From assembly GCA_024516155.1 (NCBI GenBank), contig JAJJXM010000032.1, positions 186,001 through 250,000 of the forward strand: DNA of 64,000 bases, written 5' to 3'. Positions 22,051-34,400 of the stretch are shown in pieces (the first letter of the stretch is position 1; each line of letters opens with the position of its first letter). Source of the stretch: Pyronema omphalodes (taxonomy: Eukaryota > Ascomycota > Pezizomycetes > Pezizales > Pyronemataceae). The notes under the pieces are model-generated. The model made no database searches and was not told the DNA's origin. It saw only the letters and a program-made list of their open reading frames with translations. The position numbers were made by a program, and so were the translations under genes.

Positions 22051-22890
22051 GTAGCTCCCCCCTCCAGGCCGAGACTCCGACGAGGCTTGTCTGGCGTTCC
22101 CCATGGGGATGAGGTCAGGGTTGTCGCTGGCGACGGTGATTGCAGTTCTGGCGATGGTATCTGCCGGATAGTCGTTGGCGGCGGGGAGAGTCTCTTCCGA
22201 ACTCAGTGCTGGGCTGCTCCGGCAACGAGGACCCCTCGAATGGCGGTGGGGTGTGGTTCAGCGGTGGTGCCTCTTCCTTTCCAGTGGGTGGTCCGTAAAA
22301 GGAGAGGTTGATCGCGAGTCGTTTGGGGTCCCTGTTCGGGGACATCAGGTAGACAGGGACATACCTCTTTTCCATCAAAGTCTCTCTCGAGGTTTCCTAG
22401 GCCAGCTCGGGTGCTGTTGGTGGCTGTTCCCCGTTGGGGTGTTGTTGGTCCTTCCCCGGGACGGGAGTTGGTTAACGCGGTGTCGGAGCGGGAGGTGATG
22501 AGGAGTGGGCTGGTCCCGTGGCGCCGCATCTGGCCTCATAGCCGTCCATGTTCACCAGAAACCCGCAGTCGTAGCAGACCCTCTTTCCCCGCTGCCAGGC
22601 CCTACAGGCCTTCCGAATATTTAGGTGTTTCCTCCGGATCACCGATTCTAACTCGGGATCATGCGTCCGTCCGTAGTTACATTCATTGGTTCCTTCCCGT
22701 CCAGTGGTTGGAAAATAGTTGTTGTTTTCTTTCCATTGTCGGCGCGTGGCTCAGTAGTCGTCGTAGCAAAAGGTCCAGTGTTGTGCATCGTGTGGGGGAT
22801 ACGTTGTTGTCGGTGGGGGGGTACCCTGGCGGTACCAGCCGCCGGAGTGTTGGTCGTTTTCGGGGTTTATGGGGCTGGCTATGCTTCTTA
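21944..22890 (-). pseudogene. Element D third ORF after pol, decayed
   Basis: Fragments in shifting frames align in order with the element C third ORF: GGWYRQGTPPP, HWTFCYDDY (then a stop), THDPELESVIRRKH, RAWQRGKRVCYDCGFLVNMDG, LAINLSFYGPP, VGVSAWRGELLSR, and DMLLGGIVTTAGLWFVGVTL, with its stop inside the LTR at 21944-21946. The ATG that overlaps the pol stop in C is absent (TAAGAAG here). Conserved Cys positions and the hydrophobic end in an independent family support the reality of the gene. This copy is non-functional. Confidence 0.75.
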
Positions 22891-23854
22891 CAACCTTGGG
22901 GCCGGTTTTCGTGGGTAGGTTGTATGAAATCGTCGGATAGCGTCGGGGGAGTTCGTGAAGTTCTCCGAGGGGTACCAAGTCCGGTCTGGATCAAAGAATC
23001 CTGTCCACCGCACATGATGTTGGAGTCTATTTCGATGGTAGCGGGAATCAACTATCTCCTCCACTTCCCATTCCCCTTCGTCTTCAATGGTAATTGGTGG
23101 GGGAGGAGGCTGGATGGGCCCGGGGATCGGTGTAAGAGTAGGTTGAGCCAGCTCAAGCAATGATATGTCGAATACGGGGTGTATCTTCACACTGGTGGGG
23201 AGGTCCAACTTATACGCTCTTGTTCCCACTCGCTCGAGGATGGTGTATGGTCCCATCAGCTTGTAATCCAACTTGCTGGATGGGTGAGTTGTCTTCACAT
23301 GTCTCCTCCGCAACCATACCCTATCGCCCTCCCTCAGCACAGGATCCGGGTGTCTTTTCCGATTTGCCTGTTCTGACTGGGCAGCCTGTGCATATCCGAT
23401 TTCTGCCTGTAGTTCCCGGTGGAGGTCGCGGAGGGCTGAGAGGTATTCCGTCACCTCTGGGGATCATCCTTCTGTTGTTCCCAGGCTGGGTGCAAGCCGC
23501 GGAAGGTACCCATAGTTCGCGAAAAAGGGGGTAACCTTCGTCGTCTCGGATTGAGTGTTGTTATAGCAAAACTCCGCCATTGGGAGTAGTTTTTCCCAGT
23601 CATCCTGCTGGTAATTGCAGTACGCCCGCAGGTACTGTTCGAGGGTAGTGTTCGTGCGTTCTGTCTGCCCGTCGGTCTCTGGATGGAATGCCGTGCTGAG
23701 CTTCCTCGTCGTCCCCATTGCCCACATGACTCGTTTCCAAAACGTCGAGGTAAATAGAGACCCGCGGTCTGAGACGATATCATGAGGAAGTCTGTAGGCC
23801 CTGACCACATGCCTCAGGAATCCATCCGCCAGTTCCCTCGGCCCCATCGTGTCC
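22888..23854 (-). pseudogene. Element D pol, integrase core second half and chromodomain
   Basis: It continues from the break caused by solo LTR A: DTMGPRELADGFLRHVVRAY, VSDRGSLFTS (second catalytic Asp), TDGQTERTNTTLEQYL (catalytic Glu), then TGA at 23464-23466. In the same frame follow GDRVWLRRRHVKTTHPSSK, GPYTILERVGTRAY, a chromodomain (EGEWEVEEIVDSRYHRN, HHVRWTGFFDPDRTWYPSE) and the stop at 22888-22890. Family C has the same order and residues. Confidence 0.9.
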
Positions 23855-23859
23855 GTACA

Positions 23860-25224
23860 TGTCACACCCTATATTGTGTGAGTATAGAATAGGTAACATG
23901 TATAACATTTAGAGAACATGGCAAACTCGACAGGAGAATGAATAATAAGGTTAGTATTCCCGAGCCCGAACCCCCTGAGGAGCTCCAGCTAGCCACGTCA
24001 CGTGATTCGTCACTCTCCGAAAGGACCTCACGAGGATCCCGGCCTGAGGCATCGCTACCTGTTATTCACTGTCAGTTTGGGAGGATCAAGGATGGATGGG
24101 AACGAGTGTCAACTTACCTCATGGGTGTCGACTTACCCATGAGAGAACTACAGACGACGCTGATGGAGAACAGAAGACGACGGCGAAGGAACACCTCCTG
24201 ATACTTGAGGATTTGTTCCACCAAGCACGGCTACCAGAGGGCTTGCAAGAGAAGGGAATTCTCAGGAGCATGCAAGGCAGGCGAATAGGATCATGCGTGG
24301 TCTGAGTTGGGCGGATAGTCGGCCAAGGAAGAGGGCAGAGTCTAGTCAGCCAACAGGAGTGGAGCTCAGAACAAGGGTCAAGATTGCGTGAGCATGAGAC
24401 GACGTTCTGCAGCAAGGAACACCACTCAGGGAAACTGTTGGATGGAACTGATATGACGCGACCTTAGGCCAATGACTACGAACTGCAAGATAAGGCGGCG
24501 TTTGCGTACACACCAGGGTGTGGCTGCGCGCAAGTGTGCGCAGGTGGGGCAAATGACATCACACAGGAATGTGACGGGGCAGTGCGCTCCGGTAAGGCAT
24601 AGTCTGCCTTATGATGTCAGATTCCTTCACTCGCAATCGAGATTCTCTAGGGAGATCTATGATCAAGACGACTCATAAGATATATGACTCACATGTCATT
24701 ATCAGAGGAGTCATTGCATTATGCGCTCAAGTGGAGTAACCCTCCACTAGGGGCTCAACCCCAATACCTGATTGGAAGGTGTGGTAGCACAGCGAGGAAT
24801 GTCAAGGATTAATCTGACACGAGGTCATCATGCAAGTGAGCAATTAATATAATTGCGCACACAGCATAATGCGAGCCATCGGCAGATTTGTCAAAGAATT
24901 GACTCACGTCTTATCTCCTAGGCTTAGTTTGGAAGTTGGTTCCCTGGGGAAGTCTGGGCGAACTTTTAGACGAAAGTCTATAAAAGACCCTAAGTCTTCC
25001 CACCGTCTCCTCCAGCATCAGCAACCTGATCTCTTGTTACGACAACACCTATGTACACCAGTTACCTCGAGAGAGACCCTTAAGTTTATTCGGCCTGTGA
25101 TCGATTAGTTGACTTCCTAGCTTCTTGAGGAATCAATTCTATTGCTCTCTATCTATCCTACGGACGAAGCACGAGACTGATCGAATAAGCCTCTCTATCG
25201 AAAGCCTCAATAGCCAGGTTCACA
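23860..25224 (+). repeat. Solo LTR A inserted in element D integrase
   Basis: A 1365-bp TGTCACACCC...GGTTCACA repeat flanked on both sides by GTACA (23855-23859 and 25225-25229), a 5-bp target duplication. The uninterrupted family C sequence around 12405-12425 shows that the flanks join to one continuous integrase gene. No internal region is present, so this is a solo LTR left by recombination. TATAAAAG at 24979-24986 marks the presumed promoter. Confidence 0.95.
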
Positions 25225-28200
25225 GTACAGGCCACGAAGTGAGCCATCTTTGTGAACCGATCCACAAATACCCATAGGGCGTTATTTCCTCCTCCTGACG
25301 CAAGTCCGGTTATAAAGTCCATGGACACCGAATCCCACGGCCTCGCTGGTGGCTGTAAGGGCGTCAGGAGTCCGAAGGGAGCATGCCTCACTGGCCTAAT
25401 TCTTTTGCAGGTATCGCAGTGGTCCACGTATCGGTTGATATATTGGCATTGCTGAGGGCAATAATAATTTCTACTGATTAGCTCCAGGGTCCTTGCCCGC
25501 CCCGGGTGTCCCGCAACGAGTGCGTCGTGGTGGTCAAGTAGGAGCCGTAGCCGCAAGTCATGGTCGTCTGGTACCCATATCAACCCTTCATACAGCAGCC
25601 CCTCCCATTCTTCGCAAAGTCCCAATGCTACCTACCGGTCTATCTTCTCCCCAGTCCGTAATTTTCTTAATACCTCCTGTATCTCCTGATCCTTCGTTTC
25701 TCTTCTGTTTAATTTCCCATAACAATTCCTCGTCGACCTGTATTTCCATGACCTCGGCAGAGTTGATCCAGAAGGTCTGCGGCGGCAAAAGGACTCCTTC
25801 CCTGTTTTGCCGTTGCTTCAGCTCCCCTTCCCAAGGAGAATCTCCTGATTCTCTTGATAGGATGTCGGGCTTCACCGCAAGTTTGCCGGGTCGATAGGTC
25901 ATCGCGAAGTCATAGTTTGCTAACATCTCAGCCCACCTTGCCTGTCGTAGGTTTAGGTCTTTCTTCGTGGTCCAATATTCCAAATTTTTATGATCTGTTA
26001 ATATACTAATTTCCTGTCGAGTATTCTTGCAGTAGGTACCCCATTCAGTTAATCCTTCTACTATGGCGAGAAGTTCTTTATCATGTATATCATAATTTAA
26101 TTCTGGGTCTTTTAGTTTGTGCGAGAAATATCCCAATGGATGTAGGATGCCCTGGTCGTCTGGCTGTGAGCAAACCGCACCGATGGCGTAGTCCGACGCA
26201 TCTGTCTCCAGGGTTAAGGGTTTGGTGCGGTCAAAATGTCGTAGGATTGGTTCAGAAATCATTGCCCGTTTCAGTTGTTCGAATGCTGATTCAGCTGCGT
26301 TGTCCCATTTCCATGCTACATCCTTTCTCGTCAATTTTGTAAGAGGCGCCGTTATTTTGCTAAGATCCCGGATAAACCTTTTATAGAAGTTGGCGAACCA
26401 TATGAAACTCTGGATCCCCTTCACGTTTGTTGGTTCCCTCCATTCTGCGACTGCTTTTACCTTTTCCAGATCCATCCGTATCGCCGTTGGTGATATGATA
26501 TATCCCAAATACTCTGTCTCCGTGGTGTGAAACTCGCATTTTGAGGCCTCGAGCCTTAGCTTTACCTTATCCACTCCTTCCAAAACCTTCCTAAAATGCT
26601 GTTGGTGTTCATGTAGATCATCCGAGTAAATGAGGATGTCGTCAAGATATGCCAGGCAGAAGATATCTAGATAGTCACTGAGGACCTCGTTCATCCACCT
26701 CCGGAAGAATGCTGGAGCGTTGGTAAGACCGAATGGCATGACCAAACACCCGAAGAGACCATATTTCGTCCGGAAAGAAGTTTTCCATTCGTCCCCCCTT
26801 GCGATCCGCAGGTTATGGTAGGCATCACGCACGTCGAGTTTCGTATATATCTTCGCGTTGGATAGGCCATCCAACGCTTCCCCTATCAACGGGAGAGGTG
26901 TCCTATCCTTCACTGTGATTTCGTTGAGTCCTCGATAGTCCACACAGAGTCTCAGTGGGCCATCTTTCTTTTTTACAACATGTATCAGGGCCCCTCCCGG
27001 TGATGTTGAGCGGCGTATCCATCCCTTCTCAAGACTAGTGTCCAAGTATTCTTTCAACGTCCTCAGCCTTCCCTCGTCCGATGCTCGAAGGGGTTCGAAT
27101 GGCGGAACCCCTCCCTTTACCAACGGAATCCAATGGTCATGATGGGGGTGTGGGGGTCGTCCGGACACATCTTCCTTATCGAATACGTGCAGGAAGTCAT
27201 AATATTTGGTTGGAAAAATATCACTGGCTGAGCGCGGGGTCGGTTCCTGACGTTGCGAATTGGCTCAACTCGGGGATAAGGGCACCTGAACGGAGTCATA
27301 CTGCACGTCCCGTAGCGATCCTATGGCGGCGTAAGCGGTCCAGTCGAAGGTTCCTTCCCGTTACTCCTCATCTTCCTCCTCTTCCTCGTCCTCATGGACC
27401 TGCATTCGAAAAGCATCCTTTTGTGCACCATCCCGGATCTGTTTCCGTTCCTCCTTTTCTTCTTCCCCTCCTTTGGTCTGCATTCGAAAGGGATCGTTTT
27501 GTGCAGCATCCTGGAACTCTTTCCGTTCCTCCTCTTTTCCATCCTTCCCTTCGGTCTGCATTCGAAAAGGATCGTTTTGTTGGTTATTGAGGATCCTTTT
27601 CCGTTCCTTCTTCCCATAGTCCCTCCTGTCCTTCATTCGAAAAGGATCATTTCGTCTGTCTTTCCAGGTCCCTTGTAGCTCCTCCTCTTCTTCATCCCTT
27701 CCCATGTCCTCATCGAACCCCCTTCGACAAGGATCATCTTGTGCTCTGTCTTGGACCCTTCCTTGTTGCTCCTCTTCCCCCTCCTTTTCCTGGTCCCCTT
27801 TGATCCTTCTTCGCCACGGATCATCTTCTTGTTTCTTTTTCCACGTGGGATCGCCCCAGGTTTCCTTCCTCTCTTCCCATCTTGCTTCGCATATTCTTTC
27901 TTCCCTGGCTGCGGCCTGCGCAGTGTCCAGTTGATATTCTTGAATAGCGTCATCTTCCGTTACCGTGGTCGCGTGAGGTGAGGTCGAGGTCTCTAGGCAC
28001 CTCTTAGCGCGACGCGCCGAGTCGAACGTAACTCTCCCCTCATTCCAGTCGATACTGGGGTTGTGCGTCCGGATCCATGGAAGCCCCACAATGACAGGTG
28101 AGTTTCCAATCGTGATACAATGCAGTCGGATATCCTCCTGATGGTTGTTGATCTGTAGTTTCACCATAGCTTCGTGGGTGACTGGTCCACTAGCTATCTC

Positions 28201-28314
28201 TCGTCCGTCCACTGCCAACACCCTTCGTGGGACGTTGTTCTTCTTCAACGGGATCCCCACCCCTTCCGCATATTGTTTATCGATGAAGTTCTCCGTCACT
28301 CCACAGTCCACCAT
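25225..28314 (-). pseudogene. Element D pol: protease, repeat linker, RT, RNase H, integrase N-terminus
   Basis: Protease: MVDCGVTENFIDKQY and PVIVGLPWIRTHNPSIDW. A Glu/Lys/Arg-rich linker (27380-27840) carries about six diverged repeats centred on (N/D)DPFRMQ. In-frame stops are TAA at 27361-27363 and TGA near 27265. RT follows: [75 protein letters not shown]. RNase H: TLETDASDYAIGAVCSQP. A frameshift near 25690 is followed by integrase WVPDDHDLRL, HPGRARTLELISRNYY, CDTCKRIRPVRHAPFGLL and SMDFITGL, ending where the solo LTR interrupts (MAHFVAC). All domains are recognisable; none is intact as a whole. Confidence 0.92.
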
Positions 28315-29635
28315 GGCCGTCGTGGTGTGTTCTCGGTTGTCTTTTCCTTTTATTGCTACTTTTAATATGATCTCTTCGTCTCGTCAATATCGTCCAACGC
28401 TGGATATCATGTAGCCTGGTTCCGGATTGTCTGGTTCGGCGGAACTCTTCGTCCCCAGGAGTACACCTTGTACTTTTACTCCTGGGGATCCTCGTTTCCC
28501 GTCCTTTCTTCGACTTGTTCCTCGTCAATGTTGGCCTCTGCCGCCCGGTACGTCCTTCATTCCCCCATTGGTTTTTGTGGGGGCATTTTGCGGCATAGTG
28601 GCCCGTTTTTCCGCAGTTGAAGCATTCATTGTTTCTACGTTGTTTCTGTTCCTTGGTCCTATCCCTAGGCTTGCCCCTCCGGGTGGCATCCAGCTCCATT
28701 GGCTCGGGTTCCGAAAAGGTCGAACCCTGGTGGCCGTTCTTTGGATGGAAATTCTGGTACTGGGGCTCATATCGGTTTCGCAGAGTCCGGAAATTGTAGA
28801 GCCGGTTGTCCAACGTGATTGCCTTGTTTGCGAAGTCGATTATCTTCGTTGGACTGGTCTTGAGGATAGCGAGTTGTCTTTGCACGTCCACATGAAGTCC
28901 ATCGCTGAACTGATCAATATAGATTGAGTCGTTATAACGCAGGTTCGCAATAATTCTCTGGAATTCGGCCCAGTACGCTGCGACGGACTGATTTCCTTGA
29001 CGGACATTCTTGAATTTCCTTCTAGCCACCGCCCTTGAGTCCGCCTCTCCAAATGCCCTCCAGATGGCAGTCTTGAATGCCTCCCAGGTGGTATAGGTCC
29101 TCCTTCCCTTCTCGATGGAGGGCTTAATCCATGACCACGCATTTCCCCGACACCACGAACTGGCATAATTAACCCTCTGAATGTCAGTGTCGAACCTGTT
29201 TGGTTCACAGTTGAACTTCCACTCGCACTGAGTCAGGAACGCCCGAAGCTTCGTCCTTTTGCCATGATACAGTTCGGGATCCTCGACCTTGGGATTACTG
29301 GTCGGGGAGGGGCGATAGGTGAGTTGTTGGAACAAGTGCTGGAGCTGTTCCTGGGTCATCACGACCGAAGGTGGTGTCATACCACTCGTTCCTTGTTGGG
29401 AGGCCATTGGTGATTCTAGGTCCTCGGGGATCGGTGCTGGTCCCGGTGAATCCGGAGTCTGTTGTCGGGATCGGTGCTCGGGGGTTACTGGGCTCGCTGG
29501 ACCGGTTGCTTCCCTTTCGATGACCTCGCGCAGCTCCTGCAATCGGAATGGATCCACGGTACTGGTTGTTTCTTATTTGTTTTCTTGGTTACGGTTTGAA
29601 GCCCTTCGTGCTTCTCTGGTTGTATCGGGTGTCAT
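28277..29635 (-). pseudogene. Element D gag with zinc knuckle and one in-frame TAA
   Basis: The ATG at 29635-29633 lies 18 nt after the LTR. A TAA follows after 20 codons (near 29575), and the same frame then runs unbroken through VDPFRLQELREV, DPELYHGKRTKLRAFLTQCE, YASSWCRGNAWSWIKPSI, YIDQFSDGLHVDVQRQL and the zinc knuckle CFNCGKTGHYAAKC. Its basic C-terminus overlaps the pol frame, as expected for frameshift expression. Sequence similarity to the family C gag is strong throughout. Confidence 0.88.
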
Positions 29636-29653
29636 TCGGAGGACGCAATCAAA

Positions 29654-30411
29654 TGTCAAAATCCGGCTACAGGCAGATGACAGGCGATACAACGGTCGGA
29701 TTGCTATGCAATCGGGTTCGGCCCTGGACTTCTGGGTACATTAGTCACGGGCTCAGGCAGTACTTACCTCGTACACAGGATGTCCCTGCAGCGTTGCCTT
29801 TAGGATAATCGTCGAGTATTGGTCTTGGTGGGGGAATGGGTGAGTATTCGGAATGGGCAAGTAGGTGGGATGGGAAGTAGGTGGGAATGGGCTGGGTTGG
29901 TGTTCACGGGTTGGATGATAGGACTTGAGTGTGTAGATAGGATTGTGGAGATAGATGATTGATTGCGTACTAAACTAATGAAATACAAATGTCCCCTCAT
30001 ATACCTTCGTTCCTGTGCTCATGTGATTTGCCAACTTATCTGTCCCGCAGATATTCCATCCATCATGAGACACCCTTCGTTCCACCATGACTTCCAAACC
30101 TAACTAAAACATATACAAATCGCAAACAAAACATAAACAAAACACGATACAAAACATAATCAAAACATGATACAAAACATAACCAAAACACAAAACCGTA
30201 TTCCAAACATAGAGGAAACCCTCGTCGTTCCATCCCGAACTTACCCCCTTGTCCTTCGCTCAAACCCTAACTCCTCTCGCCTAACCCTAGCTCGACCTCC
30301 TCACCTAAACCCTAACCGTGACATCCGCCATCCCCAGTGTCACGCCCACGAACCACAGCCCGGCTGTGGTCACAATTCCCCCCAGAAACATATCCTTAGC
30401 GGTTCGTAACA
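29654..30411 (-). repeat. LTR D, 5' LTR (right in window)
   Basis: The pair of 21293-22050. Minus-strand ACGCAATCAA (29968-29959) lies about 35 nt after a TATATG box (30003-29998). The adjacent primer-binding site TTTGATTGCGTCC (minus, 29653-29641) contains its complement. It ends at CCAGG, the target duplication. Confidence 0.92.
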
Positions 30412-30605
30412 CCAGGCCTCAGGCCGGGATCCTTGTGAGGTCCTTTGGGAAAGTCACGAATCACGTGATGTGGCTAGCTGGAGCTCCTCAGGGGGTTCCG
30501 GCCCGGGATACTAACCTTATTATTCATTCTCCTGTCGAGTTTGCCATGTTCTCATAATGTTATACATGTTACCTATTCTATACTCACACAATATGGGGTT
30601 TGACA
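30412..30605 (-). repeat. LTR A, copy 3 (inverted), right part
   Basis: The reverse complement reads TGTCAAACCCCATATTGTG and matches the first about 190 bases of LTR A. Joined to 20467-21287 with one copy of CCAGG, it gives continuous LTR A sequence, confirming that element D landed in it. Confidence 0.9.
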
Positions 30606-31250
30606 GTCTGGGAGGGAGCGAGGGTCAGGGTCGGGGATGATAATGTCTCTGGAATGAGGGGGGTTTTTCTGTAGGGATTGGGCTTAGGGGCTTTGCGGGC
30701 GGCTATTTGGGGGGTAAGTACGGCTTCAGTGCAAAAGACTTTGGCAGAATGCTTCTCGGTGGACCATGGTGCATTGGCTTGCGGGCTTGGGGGGGAGGGG
30801 GGGGTTGGTGCGCAGGTATGGCGGGCTTGTTGGTCCGCAGTTCCTGTTCGTATGTTTCCGTTGTGTTTATTGACTTGTTTTATCTATGTTTGTGAAAGGG
30901 TCACAATGGGACGAAGGGTGTCTCACGGTGGTTTGGATATCTGCGGGTTAGATAGGTGGCAATCCAATGAGCACAGGAACCAAGGTATAAGAAGGGACAA
31001 TTGTATTTCATCAGTTTAGCACGCAATTAATTACTCATTCACATAACCCTATCTACTGCCAAGAGTCCTCATCGTTCAAACATTAAACACACATCTCGTT
31101 CCCTTACCACTTCCAGTTCCCATTCTATCCCCTTACCCTACTCCCTCGACGAATAACCTCTCCGAAACGTCAACCTAGAAGGCAACGCTGCAGGGACATC
31201 CTGTGTACAAGGTGAGTACTGCCTGAGCCCGTGACTAACTTACCTGAAGG
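30606..31250 (+). repeat. LTR D-related fragment in forward orientation
   Basis: Sequence from about 30895 to 31245 matches the sense strand of LTR D with many differences (GAAGGGTGTCTCA, ATATCTGCGGG, GAGCACAGGAACCAAGGTATA, GGCAACGCTGCAGGGACATCCTGTGTAC, CTGCCTGAGCCCGTGACTAA). The part before 30895 is G-rich and only weakly similar. No genes are seen. It is probably an old truncated LTR. Confidence 0.65.
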
Positions 31251-31437
31251 AGCCCGGGGCATAACTATATATTATCTTCTGCGAGCCACAGAATTGAATG
31301 CAAGATGCAGCACATCAGGTGTGTGACAGGAATGTATTCCCCCCTCCCCCCTCTGCCTCGCTCCTCCCCCCCCCCCCCCCCCCCAATCTCCCCGCGTCCC
31401 CCTCTCCCGACGTCCCCCCACGTCTCCCTGATGCTCC
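31251..31437. other. Intergenic, with poly-C tract
   Basis: No gene. A C-rich stretch (about 31345-31420) contains a run of 18 Cs, which may be unreliable in sequencing. It forms the 3' flank of RAD50. Confidence 0.6.
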
Positions 31438-34400
31438 CTAATACATCAACTCCCTAACCTCCCCCCTCTCAATAATACTCGCACCCTCGGTATTCCTTCT
31501 AACTCTATAAAACCCCTCGACAAACTCAGCGACTCTCATCTCCCTCAAAAACTCCTCATCATGAGTAATAACAATCGCCATAAAATTCCTCTGTCTCATC
31601 CTACTCTTAACCATTCTATTCAACGCCAGTGCAAGACTCCTAACATTCTCCCTATCCAAATTCGTCGTAGGTTCATCCAGCGCAATTAATCCACAATTAA
31701 CCCCAAAACATTCCGCTAATGCTAGGCGGATTATTATACATGCGAGGATTCTCTGGCCCGCGGAACACCGGCCTCGCATGTCCATTTCCACGTCGGATTT
31801 AACCATACACACACGGTAGTTTGTGGAGGAGTTTAATCGTGTGGTGGCTTCAGAGGAGGAGGGGGAGGATTCAGACCGGATAAGGATGGTGTCGATGTCG
31901 CTGCCACGGTATACTTCTGTCCATAGCTCGGAGATGATGCTGTTGATTTCCCGCATCTTTAAGGTGTGGTATTTCATCAGGGCTAGATCAAGGGCTCGGG
32001 AGTATTTGGTTAGATCGCTGATGATGGCTTGGAGGATGTGGACTTCGGCTAGGGTTGTTTTGTAGTTTGTTTTGGCGCTGCTGTAGTCGGTTAGGAAGTC
32101 GGCTTGGAGTTGGAGGAGGTGGGCGTCTTTGGTTTTTAGGGAGCCGACGAGGGTGGATTTCTATGGGGGGGGGGGGGGTTAGTATGTATGTATGTATGGA
32201 AAAGAAACGAACGAGGGATGATGATGATGGAACTGAACTTACCTCGCTGGATAACCTCATGTGTGTATTTGCCAGGGTATTAGCATCCCTGGTGAATTGT
32301 TCCTTTTTCGTTTCCGCATCCTTCCCCTCCAATTCCTTAATCTCCTTTTCAATCTCCTCTAACTCCTCTTTATTTTTCCTCCATCTAAGATTCTCCTGAA
32401 TACTCCTCTGCGTCGTCCCCGCCATATTATGTTCCCTTTCCATCTTCCTAATCTCCTCCATCCCATTTCCAAGCTCCTGTACCATCTCCTCAACCCTTTT
32501 CTGCAACTCCTGAACCTCCCTGGTAACTCCTTGTAACCGTTCCAGACCCCCTTCGTTAACATACCTCTCCACCCTCTGCTGAATCGATCTCAACGCAATA
32601 TCCGCCTGCGCAACCCTCCCCGCCTCTCTCTGCTGTCTCATCTCCCGTTCCTGAGCTTCCACCACAGCTTCACCAACCCGCGCCTCCTGCATCTGTATCG
32701 CCGGTGCCAACTTCCTAATATCTTCCTCCGCCTCTTCCATGATCCCTCTTAGCCGCTTCTTCTCCGCTGAATACTCCTCTATCCTCTCCACCAAGTTTTG
32801 ACTTTCCATCAACTGTAGCTGCAGCTCGGATAATCGTTTCCTAGCATCGTTTACTTGTCGTTCTGCTAGGATTAGGTTTTGTCGACGGGCCTCGCGGTCG
32901 GATTCTAGGGTGCGGAGTGTCGCTTTGAGGGTTTTGGCTTGGTCTTGGAGGGTCTTGAGGAGGTCTTGGAGCTCGGTGGGGGAACGCAGACCAACGGTGG
33001 ATAAGAGGGAGGAGTGGAGGTCTCGGATTTCGGTTTCGTGGGTTTGGATTTCGCGGTGGAGACGGGAGAGGTCTGAGATGGGGGTTTTGAGGGATTCGGC
33101 GGTGGATTTTAGGGCGAGGGAATGGTTGTAGTCTTGATCGATCTATGGCGATGAGACGTTAGTGATAGACTTTGACAGGATAGAGGAGACGTACGATATT
33201 ACAATCCGCCAGCACTTTCTCTTTCCCCCCACGAAGCGCCAACATTTCCTTTTCCAGCGTGGGAATCTCAGTCGTAGTCAGTCTCATATAAGTATCATAA
33301 AAAGGGCCTGCATTTTTCAAATCCGCAATCTCAGCATCAAGAGAAGCCATAGTTTCCGCAGTTGCCGAGGTGATAAGTTTCGACATCCTCTTATTTATGA
33401 TTTCTTTGAATTTCGATTTTTCGGTAGCGTCGAAGGAACGAAGACAGAGTTTACAGGCGTCTTTGTGGTCGGCGTGTGATAGTGCGTCTAGGAGGTATTT
33501 GGTGAAGAATTCGGCGGATTCGAATTGTCTGGTGTGTGATGGCGGAGGTTAGAGAGTGTGTCAGGAGGGGAAGGGGAATCGGGAAAACATACTTCCGCTG
33601 CTCTTCAAGATCCCGTAGAGCATCATGATAATCCTCGATTTGATTCTCCGCAACTGTTTCATCAAACCAAGATCCAAGAACCGTTTCCTTACATTCTTCG
33701 GCATATCAGTCAACACCATCAAATAAATTCCCCATTGATATCTGGACAGTGAAAGATAATAACGATGATAATAATGATGATAATAAAGATGATAATGACG
33801 ATGGATAAAAACTTACTATCAGCCTCCGCCTTCATTCGTTTCAACGAATCAGTAGCAATATCAATCTTCAACGTAACCTGGGCCAGCTCCTGATTCTGCG
33901 CTTCTCTCAACCTCGTAACTTTTTGAAGTTCCTCTTCTCGTTGCCTAATTTCATTAGCTTCATTCCTTAACCATACCCCACCTCTCCCCGCCTGTGGAAG
34001 AGCAACTTACTCCACAACGCCCTTCAACCTCCTCTCCACATCCCCCTCATTCCATCCCTCCCCCAGCACCTCATCAATCCTCCCCCTCTTAACCTCCAAC
34101 AATTGCGCAAGAGCCTTCCTCTTCACCTCCACGCCCTGTTGCAGAACCTCCAATTGAGCCCTCGCACTCGCATCCCTATTCCCCTGCCATAGTTCCTGCT
34201 GCATCTCCTCAATCCGTTCCTCAACCTCCCTAAGCCTTTTCTGTCCCTCCGCTATCTCCCTCTCCAACCCCTCCCCCTGAGTCTCCATTTTCAGCTCCTC
34301 AAACCTCTGTTCCCGTATCCGGAGCTCTTCTTTCATCATCCCCTCTCTAGCCGTGTCTAGACCCATTGCCTCTAGCTCCCGTTGCAGCGAGCGGATTTTT

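Larger units (their letters stand above)
21293..30411 (-). mobile_element. Gypsy/chromovirus family D, full length but decayed, inserted in an LTR A
   Basis: Two 758-bp LTRs (21293-22050, 29654-30411) flank minus-strand gag, pol and a decayed third ORF. The target duplication CCAGG is at 21288-21292 and 30412-30416. The integrase is split by a solo LTR A (23860-25224). Many stops and frameshifts, plus more LTR-LTR differences than in element C, mark it as the older element. Gag and pol are clearly related to family C. Confidence 0.92.
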
